Origin: an uncultured Bacteroidota bacterium
Lineage (GTDB): Bacteria > Bacteroidota > Bacteroidia > Bacteroidales > P3
Reading direction: 5' to 3'
Length of the DNA: 64,000 nt
NCBI GenBank assembly: GCA_902788805.1
Contig: CADALO010000003.1
Location: 62,001-126,000 of the forward strand
The translations under genes and the position numbers were made by a program. This document shows positions 26,490 through 35,168 of the stretch, piece after piece. The notes beneath the pieces are model-generated. The model saw only the letters and a program-made list of their open reading frames with translations, was not told where the DNA came from and ran no database searches. How positions within the stretch are numbered: the first letter of the stretch is position 1; every line of letters begins with the position of its first letter.

Positions 26490-27660
26490 ATTGCATTGTT
26501 AGTGACAGTCTTAGGTTGCTTGTCGGAGTGGCGTAGCCGGCGCGCGTGTATTCCGCTTCGGCGGTGAAAAAGAGTCCTTTGAGGGTGGTGTAGGTCAGAC
26601 GAGGCTGCACGCGCCACAGGTATTCGATGTCGTGGCCGCGGCCGAAGCAGTAGGCGTAGTCGGTGTTGCCATAGTCGAGGTTCTTGGCAAAGCCGAGGAA
26701 GAGGCCTGGACGCCAGTGGCCTTTGTTGCGCGAAAGGTCGAGCCACACGGTGTTGAAATGCCAGTCGCTGAAGGTCGTGTCGGCAAGCATCAGGTAGCCG
26801 CCCAACGAGCAGCCTTCGTAGAGGCTGTTGTTGAGCAGGGTCTGTGCCTTGATGTCGAGCTGTCCGACTCTTGCCTTGCCGAAGAAGGTGTAGCTCAGCG
26901 ACGAGTGCAGGCGCCTTTCGGCATCGGGCACAATGGGCTGTATGGTCTTGAGGTTGGCGGCACCGCCAAGCAGCAGGTGGGGCTTGGCGTAGAGCAGTCG
27001 CAGGTTCAGTTCGGGCATTAGCGAATGGCGTGCATACAGCGTACTTGTCGACTGGGTTCCGTTGAGCAGACCCTGGCTGACGTTGTCGAGCTGCCACATC
27101 GCCGTCGCCGCGACCTCGAAGGGGCCTATCGGCAGACGGTAGCGCACTTGGTTGTAGCGGGCGTAGCAGTGGAACGGCGAGCCCATATTGAGCGGGTTGG
27201 TCATCGGCATAATCTCCGGAATGACCATAGCATACCAATACTGTCCGGCCAGTAGCGCGCCGCGGCGCTCCCAGTCGAGGCTGATGTATGCGTGGCGTAG
27301 GCGCAGGTCGTTGTTGCTGGCATTTGTGCTGCCTGTAAAGTCGCCCTCGATATACGCCTCCGTGTGGGCGCCAAGCACATCCGGACCTGTGACGCGCAGG
27401 TTGAGTCTCGTGGTGATGGTCATCATATTGGCCTGCCACCCCTCGTTGAGGTCGTTGCCGTTGGCGTCGAGGTTTACAGGCTTGGGGTAGAAAAGCATCA
27501 TATCCTCGCGGCCGCCCACCACCTCGCGGCTGTCGGCATAGAAGTGCGGATTGACAAAGCCGTGGAAATCAAAGCGGAACTTCTTGGCTGCGGTGTCGTT
27601 CTGGGCGCTGACGGCCGTGGTCAGCATCAAAATCGCCGTTAAAAACGCTGTTTTTTTCAT
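26479..27660 (-). CDS. Porin-like outer-membrane beta-barrel protein
   Basis: 393 residues with a signal peptide (MKKTAFLTAILMLTTAVSA). The mature N-terminus FRFDFHGFVNPHFYADSRE and many amphipathic strands resemble DcaP-like or alginate-export-type porins. Strand pairs such as MMTITTRLNLRVTGPDVLGA, HTEAYIEGDFTG and LRLRHAYISLDWE are typical. The protein ends in an aromatic residue (TMQYDF), the barrel-assembly signal. The ATG at 27658-27660 gives the signal peptide; the in-frame extension to 27918 runs through a palindrome and is not credible. Substrate unknown. Confidence 0.8.
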   Translation of the reverse strand: MKKTAFLTAILMLTTAVSAQNDTAAKKFRFDFHGFVNPHFYADSREVVGGREDMMLFYPKPVNLDANGNDLNEGWQANMMTITTRLNLRVTGPDVLGAHTEAYIEGDFTGSTNASNNDLRLRHAYISLDWERRGALLAGQYWYAMVIPEIMPMTNPLNMGSPFHCYARYNQVRYRLPIGPFEVAATAMWQLDNVSQGLLNGTQSTSTLYARHSLMPELNLRLLYAKPHLLLGGAANLKTIQPIVPDAERRLHSSLSYTFFGKARVGQLDIKAQTLLNNSLYEGCSLGGYLMLADTTFSDWHFNTVWLDLSRNKGHWRPGLFLGFAKNLDYGNTDYAYCFGRGHDIEYLWRVQPRLTYTTLKGLFFTAEAEYTRAGYATPTSNLRLSLTMQYDF

Positions 27661-27704
27661 TGTTGGTTTGTTGTTTGATTGTTGGTGGTTTATAGGTGGC
27701 TGCT

Positions 27705-27826
27705 CCATACCAACTCCGGTCGTTGTACAATATATGTACAATACTTGTACAATATTTGTACGTTTACAATTGTACATATATTGTACAAGTATTGTACATA
27801 TATTGTAACGACCGGAGTTGGTATGG
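27705..27826. repeat. 11-base-period palindromic repeat, copy 2
   Basis: A near-perfect inverted repeat of about 60 bases per arm: CCATACCAACTCCGGTCGTT on the left and its exact inverse on the right, enclosing GTACAATATAT, GTACAATACTT, GTACAATATTT and the inverse set. It lies between two minus-strand genes, just upstream of the porin start. Confidence 0.9.
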
Positions 27827-27853
27827 ACCGTTACCGGTGGAAAACGGGTGTCG

Positions 27854-28561
27854 TTACTTCTTGCTGCCGCCGGCAAGTGCAAGGATGAGCCCCAGTGCAA
27901 CGCCGAGCAGAGCGGCAAAGAGCACCTGGAAGGTCGGGGGCAGGATGAACGTTATGGTGTGGGCCGGGAACCAGAAGAGGGGTATGGTCTTCTTGATCAC
28001 GAAGTTCCACTGCACATCCCAGTTGACCTTGGTTGCGAAGATCTCGCGCATCTTCATCGGGCGCAGCAGTCCGCGCACGGTGCCTCCGTTGTCGAGGATG
28101 TGGATGTCGGTGCACTTGTGGAAGGTCATCATCACCGGAGCGAAGATGCTGTTCATCAGTACGCTGACGGCGAAGGCGATGCCCAGCTTGCCCCAGGTGA
28201 GCTCGGGAGCGGCGAAGATGTCTCTAAGCACCTGCGGGTCGCATCCGGCGACGCTGGCGAGGAAGACGGGTGTGCCGCTCTTGAAGATGACCATCGCCAT
28301 AGCGATGCACATTCCGAGGAAGCCCCATACCATCATACGCGGTACGATGCCGAAACCGGGCTCGTTGTATACGCCTTTGCGTATGCGCAGAGCCAGCATC
28401 TCGCCCAAGGTGGCGAGGATGGCGAACTTGAAGAAAGCCATAATGTAGGGGTGGTTTGTCGTTGTGTCGTTGAACCACGCAAAGAAGCCTGTGGCGGGGA
28501 TAAAGAAGGGCGTCAGCACTGCGACGACGCACAAAATGAGAATCCAGTCTTGTTTCTTCAT
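27854..28561 (-). CDS. Integral membrane protein, possibly Mpv17/PMP22-like
   Basis: 235 residues with five or six predicted membrane helices. The C-terminal segment NWDVQWNFVIKKTIPLFWFP recalls the W..(Q)..NF..VP signature of the Mpv17/PMP22 family, and the length fits, but the match is by eye. Charged loops such as RPMKMREIFATKV face the cytoplasm. The ATG at 28559-28561 is preferred; an upstream extension to 28633 is less likely. A minus-strand TATCTTTG at 28622-28629 could be its -7 box. Transport role unknown. Confidence 0.5.
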   Translation of the reverse strand: MKKQDWILILCVVAVLTPFFIPATGFFAWFNDTTTNHPYIMAFFKFAILATLGEMLALRIRKGVYNEPGFGIVPRMMVWGFLGMCIAMAMVIFKSGTPVFLASVAGCDPQVLRDIFAAPELTWGKLGIAFAVSVLMNSIFAPVMMTFHKCTDIHILDNGGTVRGLLRPMKMREIFATKVNWDVQWNFVIKKTIPLFWFPAHTITFILPPTFQVLFAALLGVALGLILALAGGSKK

Positions 28562-28621
28562 TGGTTTTAATTGTATGTTAATAAATATTTTGTGTGCTGA
28601 TACAAAGGGCGTTTGATTGTG

Positions 28622-28679
28622 CAAAGATAGCAATTTTTAGTCAGATTTATTAAAAATTCTAAAAAAAGTCGTATTTTTG
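28622..28679. promoter_or_regulatory. Two divergent -7 elements
   Basis: TATCTTTG on the minus strand (28622-28629) for the 28,561 gene, and TATTTTTG on the plus strand (28672-28679) for the antiporter. Neither has a well-spaced TTTG partner, so both are weaker calls. Confidence 0.4.
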
Positions 28680-28699
28680 CACTCCGAAAAGATGTAGAG

Positions 28700-28904
28700 T
28701 TTGGAATGGTTCGCTTCGCTGAAAAGGTTACTGAACCTTTTGACCCTTTAACCTTTTCCAACCCTTTCAACCCTTTAAACCCTCCAACCTTTAAACCCTT
28801 TAAACCCTCCAACCCTTTAAAACCCTTTCAACCTTTCAAACCTTTTCAACCCTTCAAACCTTTCGAACCTTTAAACCCCTTTCAACCCTTCAAACCCTCA
28901 TACT
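28700..28904. repeat. Tandem AACCCTTTCAACC-type repeat
   Basis: After GGTTCGCTTCGCTG the 200 bases up to the antiporter start are variants of CCTTTAAACCCTCCAACC and CCTTTCAACC. It forms the whole 5' leader of that gene. The same module is at 10.2 and 53.1 kb. Confidence 0.85.
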
Positions 28905-31151
28905 ATGTCCTCGTTGCCACCTCTGTTCCTCGACCTTGCCATCATCCTCGTAACGGCTGGCGTTATCACTGTTGTCTTCAAATGGCTGAAGCAGCCTCTT
29001 GTGCTGGGCTACATCGTTGCCGGTTTCTTCATAGGGCCTTATTTCCCGTGGTTTCCGGCCGTGAAGGATGCCACCGACGTGCACGTGTGGAGCGACATCG
29101 GAATCGTGTTCCTGATGTTCGCCTTGGGCTTGGAATTCAGCATCAAGAAGTTGAAGAAGGTGGGGGCGACGGGTGCCATCACGGCGCTTACCGAGCTGGC
29201 TATTATGTTCTTGCTGGGCTCGAGCGTGGGGCGTCTGCTGGGATGGCAGTCGATGGACTGCATCTTTCTGGGCTGTATGCTCTCGATATCGTCGACGTCG
29301 ATTATCATCAAGTCGTTCGAGGACTTGCGCCTCAAGCAGCAGAAGTTCACCTCGTCGGTCACGGCGGTGCTTATTGTCGAGGATTTGATAGCCGTCCTGT
29401 TGCTGGTGATACTGTCGACGGTGTCGGTCAGCCGCAATTTCGACGGCGGCGAACTGGTGATGAGTTTCGTCAAGCTTATCTTCTTCCTCATAGTGTGGTT
29501 CACGTTCGGCATCTTCCTGATTCCTACCTTTCTGCGCTGGATGCGGCGCTATATGACTGAGGAGACGCTGTGCATCGTTGCCGTGGGTCTGTGCTTCGGT
29601 ATGGTGGTGCTGGCCTCCTACGCGGGCTTCTCGACGGCGCTGGGCGCCTTTGTGATGGGCGCTATACTTGCCGAGACCATCGAGGCCGATGTCATCCACC
29701 GCATCATCACGCCGATAAAGAATCTCTTTTGTGCCGTGTTCTTCGTGTCGGTGGGTATGCTTGTCGACCCGCATATTCTTGTGAAATACATCGTTCCGAT
29801 ACTTGTCATAGCGGCGACGGTTATCTTCTTCAAGTCGTCGGCGGCGACGCTGGGCTTCGTTCTGTCGGGCAAGAGCTTGAAGACGTCGGTCCAGTCGGGC
29901 TTCTGCTTCTGCCAGATAGGTGAGTTCTCGTTTATCATTGCCGGCCTGGGACTTTCGTTCGGCGTCATCAATCCCGACCTTTACCCCATCATTGTCTCGG
30001 TGTCTATTGTCACCACCTTCGTCACTCCCTATATGATCAAAGGCGCGCTGCCGTTCTACAACAAGGTGGAGCCGCGGCTGCCGCAGCGCCTCAAGGATGC
30101 CCTTGAGCGCTATAGCAATTCGGCCAAGCAGACCAACCAGAAGGGGTCGGTGCGCAGCTTTCTGAAGAAGCAGTTCTCGTCCATATTGCTCTACGGCGTT
30201 ATCAATGTGGCCATCTGCCTGCTGTCGTTCTCGTTGCTGAAGCCGTTTATGAACAATGTCTTTGTCAACTCGGAGGGCGACCCGTCGCTGTGGGGCAACC
30301 TGATAGGAATGACGGCGACGCTGCTGTGCATACTGCCTTTTGTGTGGGCGCTGGCGGTGCGCAACGTCAACCGTGCGAAGATAAAGGAGTTGCTTGACTC
30401 GAGCGACTACAGCCAGGCCGTCGTCATACCGGTGCTGCTGCTGCGCTACTTCCTTGCGCTCTTCTTCATCGGCCTTGTCATTGGCCGCTACATCCACCTT
30501 GCCGTGGGTTTCCTTATCATTCTGGCCGTGTTCATAGTGCTGATGATGCTGTTCTCCAAGCGTGTCATCAGTTTCTACCAGCGCATCGAGAACCAGTTTG
30601 TGTCCAACTTCAATTCGCGTCAGGCGCAGCAGTCGTTCAAGATACCCACGCTGCTCGAGAACAACTTCTACCTTGAGCGCATCCCTGTTACGCAGTATTC
30701 GCCTTTTGCCGGCCGCCGCCTGATGGATACAAACTTCCGTGAGGATTACGGCATCAACGTCGTGTCGATAGAGCGTGCGGGCCAGATCTACGACTTGCCG
30801 CAGAAGGAGATGCTTGTCCTGCCCGGCGACCGCCTGTCGGTGATGGGCAGCGAGGACCAGATTGCGCACCTGCGCTCGGTGCTCGACGTCGAGCCCGATA
30901 TGCTGATACACGACCACAGCGACAACGAACTGAACATTTACCGCTTGACGGTGCACGACAACAACCCGTTTATAGGGCAGACTATCTCAGAGTCGCAGTT
31001 CTCGCAGCACTACCACGCAATGATTATCGCCATTGAACGCGAAGGGGAGCAGATACTCAATCCTCGCTCTTACACCAGGTTTGAGGAAGGCGACATCGTG
31101 TGGTTTGTCTCGCCCGACGAGCTTGATATCCACAAGTTCACTCGAGAGTAG
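28905..31151 (+). CDS. CPA2-family monovalent cation/proton antiporter with RCK_C domains
   Basis: 748 residues. Residues about 5-400 form the Na+/H+ exchanger domain with around 12 membrane helices (LVLGYIVAGFFIGPY; GIVFLMFALGLEFSIKKLKKVG, partly quoted; ASYAGFSTALGAFVMGAILAETI, partly quoted). After a linker, more membrane segments follow, then two C-terminal RCK_C/TrkA-C domains (about 600-665 and 675-745), which usually bind regulatory ligands. The full RCK_N Rossmann domain of KefB/KefC is missing. Probably exchanges K+ or Na+ for H+ across the inner membrane. The protein starts directly after a long tandem repeat. Confidence 0.88.
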   Translation: MSSLPPLFLDLAIILVTAGVITVVFKWLKQPLVLGYIVAGFFIGPYFPWFPAVKDATDVHVWSDIGIVFLMFALGLEFSIKKLKKVGATGAITALTELAIMFLLGSSVGRLLGWQSMDCIFLGCMLSISSTSIIIKSFEDLRLKQQKFTSSVTAVLIVEDLIAVLLLVILSTVSVSRNFDGGELVMSFVKLIFFLIVWFTFGIFLIPTFLRWMRRYMTEETLCIVAVGLCFGMVVLASYAGFSTALGAFVMGAILAETIEADVIHRIITPIKNLFCAVFFVSVGMLVDPHILVKYIVPILVIAATVIFFKSSAATLGFVLSGKSLKTSVQSGFCFCQIGEFSFIIAGLGLSFGVINPDLYPIIVSVSIVTTFVTPYMIKGALPFYNKVEPRLPQRLKDALERYSNSAKQTNQKGSVRSFLKKQFSSILLYGVINVAICLLSFSLLKPFMNNVFVNSEGDPSLWGNLIGMTATLLCILPFVWALAVRNVNRAKIKELLDSSDYSQAVVIPVLLLRYFLALFFIGLVIGRYIHLAVGFLIILAVFIVLMMLFSKRVISFYQRIENQFVSNFNSRQAQQSFKIPTLLENNFYLERIPVTQYSPFAGRRLMDTNFREDYGINVVSIERAGQIYDLPQKEMLVLPGDRLSVMGSEDQIAHLRSVLDVEPDMLIHDHSDNELNIYRLTVHDNNPFIGQTISESQFSQHYHAMIIAIEREGEQILNPRSYTRFEEGDIVWFVSPDELDIHKFTRE

Positions 31152-31268
31152 TTGTTTGTGGTCAACTCTCCCTTTTTTAGTACAAAGGCCGGTGCTGTTC
31201 GGAGATTTAACATTTTTTATGATTTCTTTTTGAAACTTTTTATGCCCTTCAAGCTACTATTGCATAAA

Positions 31269-31391
31269 ATGGACTTGCCCGCCTCGGGTATATCAGCGTC
31301 GTTTGACGTGAAAGACTGGCCCTCGGGCGTTTACGTCATAACAATACACACTCAGGGCGGCAACGTGACAAAGAAACTGGTGGTGCAATAG
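31269..31391 (+). pseudogene. Remnant of a T9SS type A sorting domain
   Basis: The frame ends KMDLPASGISASFDVKDWPSG-VYVITIHTQGGNVTKKLVVQ (split here), which matches the last 40 residues of the Por secretion-tail domain (D...LPSGVYV..I....G..TKK.VV.). Upstream residues in the frame do not continue the domain and no secreted protein precedes it. It is therefore probably the stump of a deleted T9SS cargo gene, 118 bases after the antiporter stop. Confidence 0.6.
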
Positions 31392-31438
31392 GCGATGTGA
31401 AGTTATACCACCAAGATTGTTTTGCTTGATATCGTTTC

Positions 31439-31491
31439 TTTAACGAGAGCGGCTTGGATTCTTGCTTAAAATCCAAGCCGCTCTCGTTAAA
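31439..31491. repeat. Long perfect hairpin without T-run
   Basis: TTTAACGAGAGCGGCTTGGA plus TT (31439-31460) pairs with its exact inverse at 31470-31491, leaving a 9-base loop. At 22 bp it is longer than usual terminators here and lacks a T tract, so it may be a mobile palindrome or a remnant of one. Confidence 0.7.
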
Positions 31492-31606
31492 CCCTAATTG
31501 CCGATTCGGGTTGAGGGCAATAAAATTAATTCTCGTCAGCAATAAAATGTGCTGCGTGGCGTTTATAGAACTTGAAAATAGACTTAATACTAAACTTAAC
31601 TGTGTA

Positions 31607-33274
31607 ATGAAGAGATATTTCCGATATGTAGTGCTTTGGCTCGCTTTGTGTGTGGCCGGTTTTTCGCCGCTGCAGGCGCAGAATGGCGTACCTGCCGACC
31701 GTGCGTTCGAGCTGTCCAAGAACCTTGAGATTTTCAGCAAGCTGTACCAGACGCTCTATGTCAATTATGTCGACGATATTGACCCGGGCGCGACGATGAA
31801 GAAGGCCATTGACGCTATGCTGGCTTCGCTGGACCCGTATACGGTATACTATCCCGAGTCGGATATGGAGGATGTGAAGATGCAGTTGCTGGGGCAGTAT
31901 GGCGGCATAGGGTCGCTGATACACCAGCAGGGCGACAAGATCTATATTTCAGAGCCTTACAAGGACCTGCCGGCAGACAAGGCGGGCCTGAAGGCCGGCG
32001 ACAGGATTCTGGCTGTCAACGGCGAGTCGACCGAGGGCAAGAACAACGCCGATGTAAGCTCGGCGATGCGTGGCCAGGCCGGTACGGAACTGACGCTGAA
32101 GTTGGAACGCGACGGCAAGGTGTTTGAGAAGAAGATTACTCGCGCCGAAATCAAGCTGCCCAATATGCCCTATAGCGGTATGGTGGGCGGCGATATAGGA
32201 TATGTGAAGCTCGACGAGTTTACGCAAGATGCGGCAAAGAATGTGCGCGAAGCCTTTGCGCGACTGAAGCGTGAACATCCGGATATGAAGGGCTTTGTGC
32301 TTGACCTGCGCAACAACGGCGGCGGATTGATGAACGAGGCTGTCGACTTGGTGAACATCTTTGTCAAGAAGGGACAGCTGATAGTGGAGACGAAGGGCAA
32401 GATAGCAAGCAAGAATACCAAGAGCTATACCCATTTGAACCCTGAGGACACGGAGATTCCGGTGGCGGTGCTGATCAACGGCTACAGCGCATCGGCGTCG
32501 GAGATTACGGCGGGCAGCCTGCAGGACCTGGACCGCGCTGTCATTATCGGTTCGAGGTCGTTTGGCAAAGGCTTGGTGCAGAATGTGCTTCCGCTGATAT
32601 ACAACAGTCAGATGAAGGTGACGGTGTCGAAATACTATATACCGAGCGGACGCTGCATACAGGCACTCGACTATAGCCACAAGGACGAGAACGGACGCGC
32701 AACGAAAGTGCCCGACTCGCTCAAGACGGCTTTCAAGACTGCCAACGGCCGCATTGTGTATGATGGGTTTGGCATCGAGCCTGACGTAGAGACGGAGACA
32801 GAGTATATGTCGGCTCTGACGACTACGCTTGTGACCAAGTACCATATATTCAACTATGTGAGTGAGTTTGTGAAGAAGCACCCGACGATTGCCGCCCCTG
32901 CAGAGTTTGAGGTGACCGACGAGATATACAATGACTTTGTGCACTATCTGTCTGACAAGGATTACAGCTACTCGACAGGCACGGAGCAGGTGTTGAAGGA
33001 TCTGAAGAAGGTGGCCGAGGAGGAGAACTATATGGAGGCTGTGAAGGGCGAGATAGAGCGTCTTGAGGAGGGCCTGAAGAAGGAGAAGGCCGACGACTTG
33101 CAGAAGTATCGTAACGAGATAGGCGAGCTGCTGAAGGGCGAGATATTGGTGCGCTACTATTATGCGGCAGGCCGTCTGGAGGGCACGCTGAAGAGTGACC
33201 CCGATGTGCTGAAGGCAATAGAGGTGCTGCACGACAGGAAGCTTTATAATGAAGAATTAAGAATTAAAAATTAA
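31607..33274 (+). CDS. S41 family C-terminal processing protease
   Basis: 555 residues. Signal peptide MKRYFRYVVLWLALCVAGFS-PLQA (split here), then a helical N-domain, a PDZ domain (about 80-165, YKDLPADKAGLKAGDRILAV) and the tail-specific protease core with the serine in GYSASASEITAG and lysine in RSFGKGLVQ. Such Prc/Ctp proteases act in the periplasm on C-termini. The ATG at 31607 is chosen because it gives the signal peptide; the upstream in-frame extension covers a palindrome. The last residues (EELRIKN) are encoded by the AT-rich repeat AATTAAGAATTAAAAATTAA. Confidence 0.93.
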   Translation: MKRYFRYVVLWLALCVAGFSPLQAQNGVPADRAFELSKNLEIFSKLYQTLYVNYVDDIDPGATMKKAIDAMLASLDPYTVYYPESDMEDVKMQLLGQYGGIGSLIHQQGDKIYISEPYKDLPADKAGLKAGDRILAVNGESTEGKNNADVSSAMRGQAGTELTLKLERDGKVFEKKITRAEIKLPNMPYSGMVGGDIGYVKLDEFTQDAAKNVREAFARLKREHPDMKGFVLDLRNNGGGLMNEAVDLVNIFVKKGQLIVETKGKIASKNTKSYTHLNPEDTEIPVAVLINGYSASASEITAGSLQDLDRAVIIGSRSFGKGLVQNVLPLIYNSQMKVTVSKYYIPSGRCIQALDYSHKDENGRATKVPDSLKTAFKTANGRIVYDGFGIEPDVETETEYMSALTTTLVTKYHIFNYVSEFVKKHPTIAAPAEFEVTDEIYNDFVHYLSDKDYSYSTGTEQVLKDLKKVAEEENYMEAVKGEIERLEEGLKKEKADDLQKYRNEIGELLKGEILVRYYYAAGRLEGTLKSDPDVLKAIEVLHDRKLYNEELRIKN

Positions 33275-33300
33275 GAATTAAGAGAGAGAGGGTTAAGAGG
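33254..33300 (+). repeat. AT-repeat plus purine repeat at the S41 gene end
   Basis: AATTAAGAATTAAAAATTAAG with the stop codon inside, followed by GAGAGAGAGGGTTAAGAGGG. It looks like the first two modules of composite element type I without the rest. Confidence 0.7.
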
Positions 33301-33318
33301 GATGGTATGTGTTAAAAT

Positions 33319-34983
33319 TTGTGGGGGATTTCCATTATTTTAAAAGAAGTTAGGACAGTGGCGTTTCTGCAGGCATATTTCCCGAGTGTGACTCGCGAGG
33401 ACGGGTCGTTTTCTTTGCGGCTGACCATCCATTCGGCGATTAGTTTCGTGCTGCTTTTCTTGTTGATGGCGTCGCAGCCGGTCAGCAACTTTATGATGAG
33501 CGGTATGGAGATACTGCTTGCTGTCAACTGGCTGCTGGAGTGGAATATGCGGGCAAAACTGGAACGTGGGCGCCGACAGCCGCTGCTGTGGGCTTTTTGG
33601 GCGCTTATGCTGGTACACGTAGTGTGGCAGCTGTTGAGCACGAACACGGGCTACGGCTGGGAGGATATTTTCCGCAAGCTGCCGTTATTGGCCATACCGT
33701 TGGTGGTGCTTACTTCAAGGCCATTGAACCGCATCCAGTTGTGGACGGTCCTGATGGGCTTTGTGCTGAGTGTTTTTGTGGCGACGATAATAGGACGTGT
33801 GCGTATGGCTACAATTCCCGACCTGCCTTATCGCGACATTATCCCTTTTATATCGCACATACGTTTTTCGATGAATGTGTGCCTTGCGCTTGTTGTTTTG
33901 GCTTGGTTGGCGGTGGAGCGTCACCGCTGCAAGGGAAAGCTGTCCGGCGACTGGTTGCTATGGGTAGTGGCGGTTGTGGCGCTGTCGTTTGTGGACTTTC
34001 TGTTACGGCTGCGCTCATACACGGCTTTTGTGATGCTTTTTGTCGTTGCCGTGGTGCTGCTTGCCGTTTTCTGGAAGCGTATCGGGCACCGTCTGGCCAG
34101 GGTATGTCTGGCATTGCTGCTGACGCTGGTGCTTGCTTTTGCCGCTGTATCGGCGTTGATGGTGCGAGACTACTATAGGCTTGTGCCCCTTGCCAAGGAG
34201 CCGTTGGAGGCGGTCACTGCCAACGGTAATCCGTATCAGCATAAGCAGGACGGCCTGATAGAGAACGGCAACTACGTGAACAACTATATCTGCCGCAGTG
34301 AGTTGGAGAGTGAATGGGCCAAACGCAGCTCTATGCCACTCGACGAGTTGACGGACAACGAATATACTGTCTATCCGACACTGCTCCGCTACCTCAACGC
34401 GATGGGAGTGGCGAAGGACAGCGCGGGTGTGGCATTGCTGCACGACGAGGATGTGAGGGCGATAGAGAAAGGCATTGCTAATCCGGTATACGTCCACGGC
34501 TCGTCGCTGCGCAAGATGTACTATGTTATGTTTTTTGAATACGAGTGCTACGGCAAGCTCGGTGCAGTAAAGGATTTCACTATGCTGCAACGCTTTGAAC
34601 TGTGGAAGAACGCCTGGCGGGTTTTCAAAAAGCAACCGCTTATGGGTGTGGGCACCGGCGATGTGGTTGATTGTTGCCACAAGCAGCTTGAAACAGATGG
34701 CTCGCCGCTGGCTGGAACCAAGAAACATACCCACAACCAATACCTTACGTTCCTTGTGACCTTCGGGCTCCTGGGCTTTTCAATCATTGTGCTTATGTTT
34801 GTCTACGCCTTTCACCGGCAGCGTCTTCTGCGCATTCCGGCAGTTCTGGCTTTTGTTACAATAGTGCTGGTGTCGTTCATCACGGAGGATACGCTGGAGA
34901 CCCTTGCGGGATGCGTTTTCTCGGTGCTGTTCCTGTGCTTGATGGGAGCGGGAGAGCGGAAAGAATTAAGAATTAATAATTAA
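33319..34983 (+). CDS. O-antigen ligase / polymerase-like membrane protein
   Basis: 554 residues with about 11 membrane segments, a large periplasmic loop (about 290-430) and the Wzy_C-type motif around RFELWKNAWRVFKKQPLMGVG and HNQYLTFLVTFGLLG. This is the WaaL/Wzy superfamily, which transfers or polymerises glycans. The start is uncertain: the frame opens with TTG at 33319, and GTG at 33358 is an alternative. The C-terminus KELRINN is encoded by the AT repeat of composite element type II. No other glycan genes are nearby, so the substrate is open. Confidence 0.75.
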   Translation: MWGISIILKEVRTVAFLQAYFPSVTREDGSFSLRLTIHSAISFVLLFLLMASQPVSNFMMSGMEILLAVNWLLEWNMRAKLERGRRQPLLWAFWALMLVHVVWQLLSTNTGYGWEDIFRKLPLLAIPLVVLTSRPLNRIQLWTVLMGFVLSVFVATIIGRVRMATIPDLPYRDIIPFISHIRFSMNVCLALVVLAWLAVERHRCKGKLSGDWLLWVVAVVALSFVDFLLRLRSYTAFVMLFVVAVVLLAVFWKRIGHRLARVCLALLLTLVLAFAAVSALMVRDYYRLVPLAKEPLEAVTANGNPYQHKQDGLIENGNYVNNYICRSELESEWAKRSSMPLDELTDNEYTVYPTLLRYLNAMGVAKDSAGVALLHDEDVRAIEKGIANPVYVHGSSLRKMYYVMFFEYECYGKLGAVKDFTMLQRFELWKNAWRVFKKQPLMGVGTGDVVDCCHKQLETDGSPLAGTKKHTHNQYLTFLVTFGLLGFSIIVLMFVYAFHRQRLLRIPAVLAFVTIVLVSFITEDTLETLAGCVFSVLFLCLMGAGERKELRINN

Positions 34984-35160
34984 AAATTAAAAGGGCATAC
35001 GCCCCCGCGGGAGAGCGGAAAGCGGAGAGCGGAGAGCGGAGAACGGAGAGCGAAAAGCAATTCGCTAATCACAAATCACTAAATCACAAATCACTAAATC
35101 ACAAATCACCAAATCACAAATCACTAAATCACTAATCACTAAATCACAATTCACTAAAGA
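34964..35160 (+). repeat. Composite intergenic element, type II, copy 1, with AATCACAAATCACTA tail
   Basis: Order: AATTAAGAATTAATAATTAA repeat (holding the stop), GGGCATACGCCCCCGCGG, heptamers AGCGGAA/AGCGGAG/AACGGAG, then about 90 bases of AATCACAAATCACTA units up to the GTG of the next gene. Copy 2 lies at 44,762-44,885 on the minus strand. Confidence 0.85.
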
Positions 35161-35168
35161 CAACTCAC

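Noticed and set aside
28890..30956. 688-codon open frame opposite the antiporter
   Set aside because: Rich in His, Arg and Gln with no domain; typical antisense artefact of GC-ending codons.
35065..35160. CRISPR-like array of AATCACAAATCACTA units
   Set aside because: Units are contiguous and degenerate, with no unique spacers; it is a microsatellite. No CRISPR array or cas gene was seen in the window.
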